From the NCBI GenBank assembly GCA_021234155.1, contig JAJEKV010000826.1, forward strand, positions 19,812-83,811: a stretch of 64,000 bases of DNA, read 5' to 3'. The stretch is from Isoetes taiwanensis. Its lineage: Eukaryota > Streptophyta > Lycopodiopsida > Isoetales > Isoetaceae. Shown piece by piece: positions 56,261 through 64,000 of the stretch. Position numbers and translations under genes: made by a program. The notes under the pieces were generated by a model, which saw nothing but the letters and a program-made list of their open reading frames with translations, had not been told where the DNA came from and did not search any database. Every line of letters starts with the position of its first letter. Positions within the stretch are counted from its first letter, which is position 1.

Positions 56261-56640
56261 ATCAAGCCAACATGATAAACAAGAAAGGACAAAGCCGAAG
56301 CGTGCCCAATTGCATGTCGGGTATGTATTCACAATGGCAACCAAGCATGAATATATGTCCGCTTAGTATAATCCTTGATGGTCCTAATTTTAGAGGCATT
56401 TTAGACTGCCAACAGATAAACAAGAAAGGACAGCCAAAGGTATTAATTTATGCTCAAGGTATTCAAGCTAGCACCAGATCTGGTTAAATTGCCGCGATAA
56501 ATACACATGCCCGCTTAGTATAATCTTGATGGTCCTATTGGAATGGGAGTTAGCGAACTTATTTTAAGGCATTTTAGACCACGCCAATAGGTTAAACAAG
56601 AAATGATAAAGCCAAGCCCTCAAGGTCTGCATGTACTCAT
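56261..56640. repeat. Imperfect tandem repeat, about 140-175 bp
   Basis: The unit 'gataaacaagaaaggacaaagcc ... cgcttagtataatccttgatggtcctaat ... ggcattttagac' occurs three times, starting near 56,272, 56,415 and 56,589 (last copy partial), with indels. Confidence 0.7.
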
Positions 56641-59600
56641 GCTATCAATTCACGTAATAAATTGTTAGCGCATGAATACACCGCCTAGTCAATTGCTGTT
56701 ATTCCTACTTGATTTATCTAAATGCCACATACAATATACCAACCTTTATAAAGGAAGACTTTACCATTTCATTTAATAATGTTGCACTAATCTCTGGAGG
56801 TCCCAAGTAGGTGTATGGGGCTTAGAAACCACAACTCCCGGTGGTTGCAATGCGAAGCATACATGGTTTGTCCCTGCTTGCTTAGCCCGTTGGAGAGGGA
56901 TCTTTGTGCTTCAATAGAATGAGATGTCCGGCCAATAATAAGAAAGCATATATATTTGGGTTCTCCACAACAAGCTCCTCCAGCGCTGTCCATCGGGAGT
57001 GGAGCATCCTTTTTCTTATCCCAAGGAAGTATGTCCGCCTAGCATGGGACTTTGGCCTAGATTCCTCACCACCAGCCACAAGATTTCTCTCAGATGCCGT
57101 GGTCATACCTCCCACTAACAAATATTGTCTTATGTAATCTCACCCTGTGTAGTCAACATGGATGGGACATGTAAATGATTGGCCAAGATGGATAGTTGTC
57201 GTGAGATTTGACTAGCATACCTATTGCCTCCAAATAAAGTTTGACTCATTTTTCACAAGATGCCATCAATCAAGGCCGGGATGTCCTTTCCTAAGTCCGG
57301 AAGAATCTTTCAGACATCCCCGGAGTATCATTTTGATTTCCAAATCTTCCAAGTAGTAGGCCGGAGGTCCTCGCAGCCTCACCGCATACACCCCTTCCTA
57401 ATAGATACAGTGAGCAATATTTTGGCGTCATCCATACCGAAACACACCAAACACTCACATCCTCTTCATCGACCCTCTTGAAACCGCGTCTCCTCGCATG
57501 TAACCGACGTAGATCTTTCTTAGTGGGTTCTTCACAACCTCCAGCTTGTCGACAATATATGCCTCATCCCGCCCTCATAAGTGATAAGAATACCTTGTTT
57601 CTTCATGAGATCGCTCTTTTTCCTAGAGTGTAACACAAGATCCATCCATCAACGCTTTACCCACGCCAACATACCACTCCACACCATCATCCATCTTCTC
57701 CATGTGGCATCGAGGATTCCTGATTCCGCCTCGATAATGGATCCTGTATCATCCACTCCGGCCACGACATAGGGTAATCGATCCCCTACGTGTTTTCCTT
57801 CTTCTTGAGTCGCGGCATACATCTTCCGAGCCTCTTTGCTTTCCTTAAAAGGGGAGGTGCAACAACTGACAACCCTGCTTTCCTCTTCTTCCCGTAAACG
57901 AGAAAAATACACATGATTTGAGTTAGTCTACCCAACATCTGACTTAAATCTAAAACAACACCGAATCCATTCTAGATAGACTAAATCAGAAAGAATTTAC
58001 AATGTGCCTAATTGCGCATGATTAATCACAGGTGTACGCACAAAAAAGCAAAGGGTCGAACAATGACTAAATAGGATAATTAAACATGGGCGTAATAGTT
58101 TACCCACCGCAAGACAAATTATAGACAAAACAATTAATCACGAAAGCAAAGACAATTATATAAAGGCGATTTAACTCACCGCAAGAAATGATTGATATAG
58201 ATAAAATTAGATCAAGGTAGATGATTGAGTGTAATAAAGAACAAACATTGTACAACAAATGTAATTTCATTGAACGTAACCCTAAAATACTAAACAAAGA
58301 ATAGAACATTGAACTAATGAGATGTCACCAAATGATGAAGAATATCGGGATTTGAGCAAATTTTATGGCACAGAGTTTGGAGCAAAGACGACTTTTTGTT
58401 TTACATTTCCGCCAAGATCTTGAGTGCCTGAAGTTCTTGAGTGCTTCGAGCAAGTCCGCAATAAAAGCAAAAATCAAAATCTTATATAGATTTTGACGGT
58501 AAATCAACTGTGGGTTTTGCTTGAGTCGATCTTCGACTGATCAATAGTTCGGATCGACTTTAAATCGACCATTCAATAGATGAAGCGATGACAGATGTCG
58601 CGCAGATCGACTTCAAATTGAGCGGCTCGAATTTTACGAATACGCCTAATGGATTAAGCACGCCATTGACCTGCAATCAATGGTTCAACGATCGTATTAT
58701 GAAATCCAAATTAGATTTCACTCAGCCACCAAAAAGCAGAGCACCACGGGTAATTTGCAAATGTCACCTAATCTTGCCGCTAGCCTTCTTACTATCCAAA
58801 ACCCATACCAAGAAATCAAAAGAACCTTCCAGCGAATTGCAAGACTCTGAACGATGTCGAACGTATTCATGTAAGTTCGTTCGCTTTTGATCATCCTGGT
58901 CAGAAGTTCCTACAATTCACCAGATTGGAACATCATTGGAGAGGAATGTTATGGGCTTCAATGACTTAATTTGAAGAGGAGGGTAGGGAATTGTAAGATA
59001 AAATCAATCAATCCGAAGAAGACGCCATGCCTCCTGGGAAGTGATCATGTGAAGATCCTAGTTACTATTTAGCATTTCAATGACGAAGCATTACCCAAAA
59101 GGTATCCTGGATGGAGACACAATGGAGAAAGCACTCAACCTTTGTTGCATGGGCTGCGAATTGCTTAAAAAGGTAAGAGTTTCATTTTTTGAAAGAAATA
59201 GAGGAAGATGCATCAAAAGAAGTAGATTGAGTACATATACTAAGAAGTTCTATATCCTCAAGTGATGATTCTCAATATATGTATCAAATTAGGCAGGCCT
59301 GCACTACCACATAAAATAAGTTTACAAGACACTCCAGTTCATATAGTAGGAAACCTGATATCTCGTACGCTCTATCAAAATTTAAAATTATAAGGCCCGC
59401 AACCAGACCATTCGTGGAGTTTACAAAATACCAAACAGCCTTTTTATATTTATTCAGCAGATCCGTGTACTATCCTCAAGAATAAATGTAAATGTAAAGG
59501 AGAAGCCAAAGACAATGTATAGAACAAGAGAAGCTGGCACAAAGAAGGTTGAACATGAGAACGGATACAAAGAAAAAATCCGGGTAAATTAGATGGTGTA

Positions 59601-60050
59601 GCTATTGGGGCTATTACCCAAAATGCCCTCGAGCTCTACAATTATCATTCTCAACCTAACATTCTCCATTTCAAGCCTCTCCAGAGCACAACATAACTCC
59701 TCATTGAGAAGCCATGCTTAGGCTTTTGTATCCCCGAACACATCTCACCAAGAACGGGCTATATTATGAAGGTAAAATATCTAGATCTTCACGAAACCGG
59801 GTGATTGGTGTAGGTAATGGCATGAAATTCCGCCGCACATGAGGAACTTCATTGAATGCGCGCCACAAAGGTAGTGTTCAAACCGCCAACCCAAAGATCA
59901 TTAGGGTTTACTAGGCATGGGAGGTGGACCCCTCACCAAATTGCCCATGAGTCCGCACAATGGCGGGAAGTGATAATTAATGATCTACGAAAAAGCATGA
60001 TAGACAAATAAAAGCGTATTTTGAACCGAAGGGAAACTAGAAAAGGATTT
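56641..60050. other. Long stretch without a recognised gene
   Basis: Exon-like minus-strand open frames at 57,649-57,912 (containing DRLPYVVAGVDDTGSIIEAE) and 56,882-57,121 (RMLHSRWTALEELVVENPN) could be parts of one decayed gene or transposon, but no family is recognised. 58.0-60.0 kb is AT-rich and noncoding. Confidence 0.3.
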
Positions 60051-60480
60051 GAACTATTTATTTGCACTTCATGCCTAAGAGATTAATAGTAGCAATTATT
60101 TACGCCAAAGTGAATCGGCTAACTTACAATTTAAACTCTTTGAATGCACAGTAGAATTGGAAGCGAAAAGCACTTAATGCCCATTGTATCCAATTCACAC
60201 CAAAAGAAATTGGGCTAATTCTACAATTTTAAACCTTTTAATGCAATAGTAGAATCAATGTATGCACTTAATGCCCATTGTATCCAATTCACTTTTAAGC
60301 GTAAATTGGGCTAATTTACAATTTAAACTCTTTGAATGTAACAGAATTAGCAGAATAAGTAATTTAATGCCCAATTGCTAATTCGCCATTCGTAAGAGAT
60401 TAATATCAAGAAAACTAGCCATTGTATAGAATTCATGCCAAAGTGAATTGGGCTAATTTATAATTTAACTCTTTGCACGA
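60051..60480. repeat. Imperfect tandem repeat, about 110-120 bp
   Basis: The unit 'gaattgggctaatttacaatttaaactctttgaatg ... cacttaatgcccattgtatccaattca' recurs about four times. Confidence 0.75.
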
Positions 60481-63400
60481 AACTTAATTGACCATAGGAG
60501 ATAGAAATGACAAATAAACAGTTACGATTATATTATCAAAAATATATTACATAAGGAGGGCCTTTATTAGAGTTGCCTAGTTTTCAAGATAAAACAGCTT
60601 CAAGGCCTTTAAGAAGATGCCTAGTCCATTCAAAAGCTTAAGGGGAGGCCCTTATGAGCTTTAAAAAAAACCTTTAAATTGCATAACTTTAATCCATCAA
60701 AATCTTTGCAAGAAATTAAGGATTCAATACCCCTTATATTGAATGGGTGATTTCAACACAAAGGCCTTAACTGATTAAAAGTTTACTTTCAGAAAAAATA
60801 GACTTTCTTATAAAAAGAAACTTTTACCTTGAAAATATTCAAGTATGAAATGTACATTTCCTAATCCTTTAAAGTAGATAAAATTGAAGATACTCAGCAT
60901 AAATGACAAAAAAATCTTCAAACTTGTCATATTTCTCATGAAGAATTTCCTGATCTTTTGACAGACTTCCTTATTGTTGAAAAAAAGTAGGGAGAGAAGA
61001 TCCTTACACTCCGACATCAACCACCAATAGTTAGCCCAAGAAGGGTAAAATCAAGGACATGCAGTGTCATAAGATCTTATAGGTTTAATGCCCTTCACCC
61101 CATGATGTTTGGGTACAAACTTATCATTGTAAGGTCACATCTATATTAAGACAAGGAACCAATTAAACATTATATCCTCAATTCCTACATAAATACCTAG
61201 TCATTTAAAACTCGATGAGATGCCTATGGTATAACCAACTACATCTTATCAAGTTACAAAGAAGGTTAAAAGTTCAACCATTAAATTCCTAAAGGATCCG
61301 ATTGCTACACTTAGTTATCCAAGCACCCACCCCAAGTATGATGTGTACCAAAGAAACATGCTTTGTGCTCATGATCCCAATGTAATATTATGAATTGAGT
61401 GACCCAAGCCAAAGCAATATGCCTTTAGGACCTCTCGCTCATGCTAACCCCATGGGTCTCAGAAACTATTCACCCGACATCAGCAGATAAATCATGGCAA
61501 ATATATTAGATCCCTAAGGAATTCATCCATATTTTCTTTAAAAATATCACTAAACACCAATTATAGATATTAAAATTAATACGCTTCTACACAAGCCTAT
61601 TCCCGCTAATAATACTGCAGATCCGCCATTATTATTATTAAAACAGGATCCTATTCTATATGTAGCATACCGCCTAACATATCCCTTGTAAATCTTATGT
61701 CTTTAATTAAAGGAATCTCTATATGTAACCATCGATCAAAAATTAATCATAGAAACCCTAGTGTTCATTAGATCCTTTCTCGTATCTTCATTAAACTATG
61801 CCAGTAAAAATCTAACACAATAATTACCCAATTATCATTATTATAAGGTAGCTAGCATGCATTTATACCCCTATATACGATCTAAGTCTCATTTAGTAAT
61901 CATATTATGATTTTAATTTTCACGAGCTAAATCGCTGAAATATAATAAAATGTTGTTGTTCCAAGTTGTATGTCCGCTTGTATTAACTTTTCCTTCATCA
62001 ATTTGTTTCCATATATATCCGCGACTCATGCAATCGGAGTTGCGTAATCACCGATAATTATTGGGGCAAAATTGCTGAATCCCTCTTGGTCAGCTCTTCC
62101 CGCCTCATTAGCCATTGTATCAAGAGTCTCGTGATCCGTATGGTAAGCCTTCTGTGGAAATCAAATAATTTCCTCTCATCACAGCACTTTCCTCAAACTA
62201 ATCTCTTCCTTGTAGCCATATATTGAGGTCTCCTTCTTCCTCATCACCTAATTCAAAAGTAAAATAGTAAGAGCATAACCTACGACCCGGTCGCCAGCCC
62301 CCTAATGTCTTCTCTCATGAGGTTTTAGATCCGCTTATATGCAATGGATGAAGTACCACCGACGTTTTAAATTTAAGAACTATGTATCACTACCGCCTGA
62401 AAGATCCGAAAGCCAATCATTGGTTTGGGCACTTTCCAAATGCATGGATCTTGGACTTAGCCCGAGCCATCCAAAGCCTGAGTTCACATGACCTTAGCGG
62501 TGGTACTCTCTGCTAAGTATTTGTTCCAATCTTTAAACCCCAAAACGAGCCAATAAACGGTAAATATCCAAAATTATGGTTATAATACAATATAGTCCCA
62601 AGGTAAAATTATTTTATGTGTTTATATGTACACCACATCATGACCAAGCCATAACCTAAATCACTGGGTAGTGTACAAAACATCTAGGCAACAATCATCT
62701 TTAATACTGAAAAACCTCCTCCATCCGTAGGTCGTGGGGCCATAACTGAGCAAACAACTGGCAGAATTAATGCCCTCAGAGAAAATATGGGTAAACAAGG
62801 TGAGCTGGACCTGCTACAGCCCCAACCCATTCTATATTGCCCTTCTGTTTTATAATGGGGCTACCAAAGATTGGAGCTGGCTACATCATTAACATTATAT
62901 AATGTTCCCGGGAAGTCATCATTCTTTCAAAACCCCAAAAACATTCCTTTCAATGTCCCTTTTTGCAAATCCATTATAGCAGTAACGCCTTCATTAATTC
63001 CTGCATCGTCCCTTTAAAGATTTTCAAAGACTTGAGTGTGCATAAACATATGGAAGAACTTGGGATATTATCACCTTTGAGGCTTGCCCATATGGTCTAC
63101 AAACCTGTGCTTTAATATATTTGGTAAGTTTCCAAAAGGTAGATTTGTTCTTTTATCATATCCGATGATCTCAAACAATCCTCTATCCGGATCCGTGACT
63201 TTGATGGTAATATATTCAAAATTGCATTCATATCCAATGGGTAGACCTCGAACCAAGATTTACCTTATATTTTATTCATCCTTTAATCCAGAGCAGCCAA
63301 GATTAGATTGTAAGATGTGCCTGCTTATCCAAATTCCCCAGACGTTACCATTTATGATATTCAAGTCGTCTCAGAGATCCGGGCAAAGATGTTTGAAATC

Positions 63401-64000
63401 TCTCATTTTTATCTTTCCATTGTGAGCAAGTTAAAGGATAAATCTAGCTCATACCATGCAGGCCAAAGTTGCACCAAGGTGGCTTCACGAAACCCCACAG
63501 GTATGCCTTTTAATTTGCTTCCACACACCTTTACCCATCTCAGAATAACAATGCTAGATAAGCCAGCTTGTTCATATCCTTAACTTGCACTCTTGTAACA
63601 GTCTCTAACTTATATTTTCCTTATCTAAATGTGTGATCTTACCCATTTGACCACATATTTCCTTTTTGTATTTAAACAAGAGTCTCAAATAGATGTTTAT
63701 CATCCCGCATAAAGTCCCATTAAAATCAGAATATCATCCATAATTTCAAGCGATACCATCCCGCTTATAAATTGGTATGAAGTCGATTTAATTAAAGTGG
63801 GACCTATTCCATTCTACTTTTTTTTCGGAACCCCTATTTTACACACATGGAAGGAGCAAACCGACCCGAAAAAATTGTCCTTAATTCTAAATTTTGTTCG
63901 GACCCAAAATCCAAGCTTTCTCCCGCTTTCTTGATATCGAGTCGAAAGTCCCCTGCTTTGGGGGCTTATTTGTCATTCAAAATAAGAGTTATTCTATGTG
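60481..64000. other. Right edge, no gene recognised
   Basis: AT-rich DNA without recognisable genes. An overlapping pair of open frames on opposite strands at 63,071-63,425 has no family resemblance. Confidence 0.3.

Noticed and set aside
1-64000. CRISPR arrays, bacterial operons, rRNA genes
   Set aside because: No regularly spaced identical repeats of that kind, no ribosome-binding-site-led gene strings and no rRNA-like sequence; the window is eukaryotic.

Overview
The window is eukaryotic nuclear DNA from a land plant. Genes are split by short GT-AG introns, and one intron is of the minor (U12) class. The protein families are plant-like: an ABA2/momilactone-synthase-type short-chain dehydrogenase, a MuDR transposase, a trihelix domain and Ty3/gypsy chromoviruses. 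Low gene density, short introns, chromovirus abundance and a HUH-Rep-type element make a non-seed plant such as a fern or lycophyte my best guess, but that is weak inference.

Left part (0-5 kb): a decayed MuDR/MULE transposase (0.35-2.05 kb), then noncoding DNA made of TTCTAGAA-rich and GAATCTAAGGG-like degenerate repeats and a three-copy 91-bp tandem repeat.

Middle part (5-29.2 kb): a direct tandem segmental duplication with shared blocks in the order A-S-B. Unit 1 is about 5.01-20.14 kb and unit 2 about 20.85-29.15 kb. Block A carries an exon of an unidentified, partly coiled-coil protein. Block S carries a three-exon dehydrogenase gene, intact at 11.23-12.31 kb and a frameshifted pseudogene at 24.41-25.50 kb. 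Block B is noncoding. Unit 1 alone holds a protein-methyltransferase gene (7.20-8.66 kb, minus strand, with an AT-AG U12 intron) between A and S. Unit 2 alone holds a HUH-endonuclease (Rep-like) element remnant there. A 2.2-kb repeat-rich insertion with several perfect heat-shock-element palindromes separates the intact dehydrogenase from its ancestral upstream region.

Right part (27-64 kb) is essentially transposons. Two minus-strand LINEs lie at 27.3-28.6 and 31.7-35.4 kb. A minus-strand gypsy LTR (about 37.8-38.9 kb) is interrupted by a 10-kb plus-strand Ty3/gypsy element (38,946-48,972) with an ATTGT target-site duplication, a tRNA-Met-like primer site and a deletion running from integrase into the 3' LTR. 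A short, RT-less chromovirus (51.27-about 55.3 kb) has an integrase core, a chromodomain and a perfect heat-shock element in its 5' LTR. From 55.3 kb to the end I recognise only repeats.

Only the 11.2-kb dehydrogenase looks like a fully intact host gene. The methyltransferase is nearly complete but carries probable frameshifts. Single-base losses are so widespread in the transposon-rich parts that some may be sequencing or consensus errors rather than biology.
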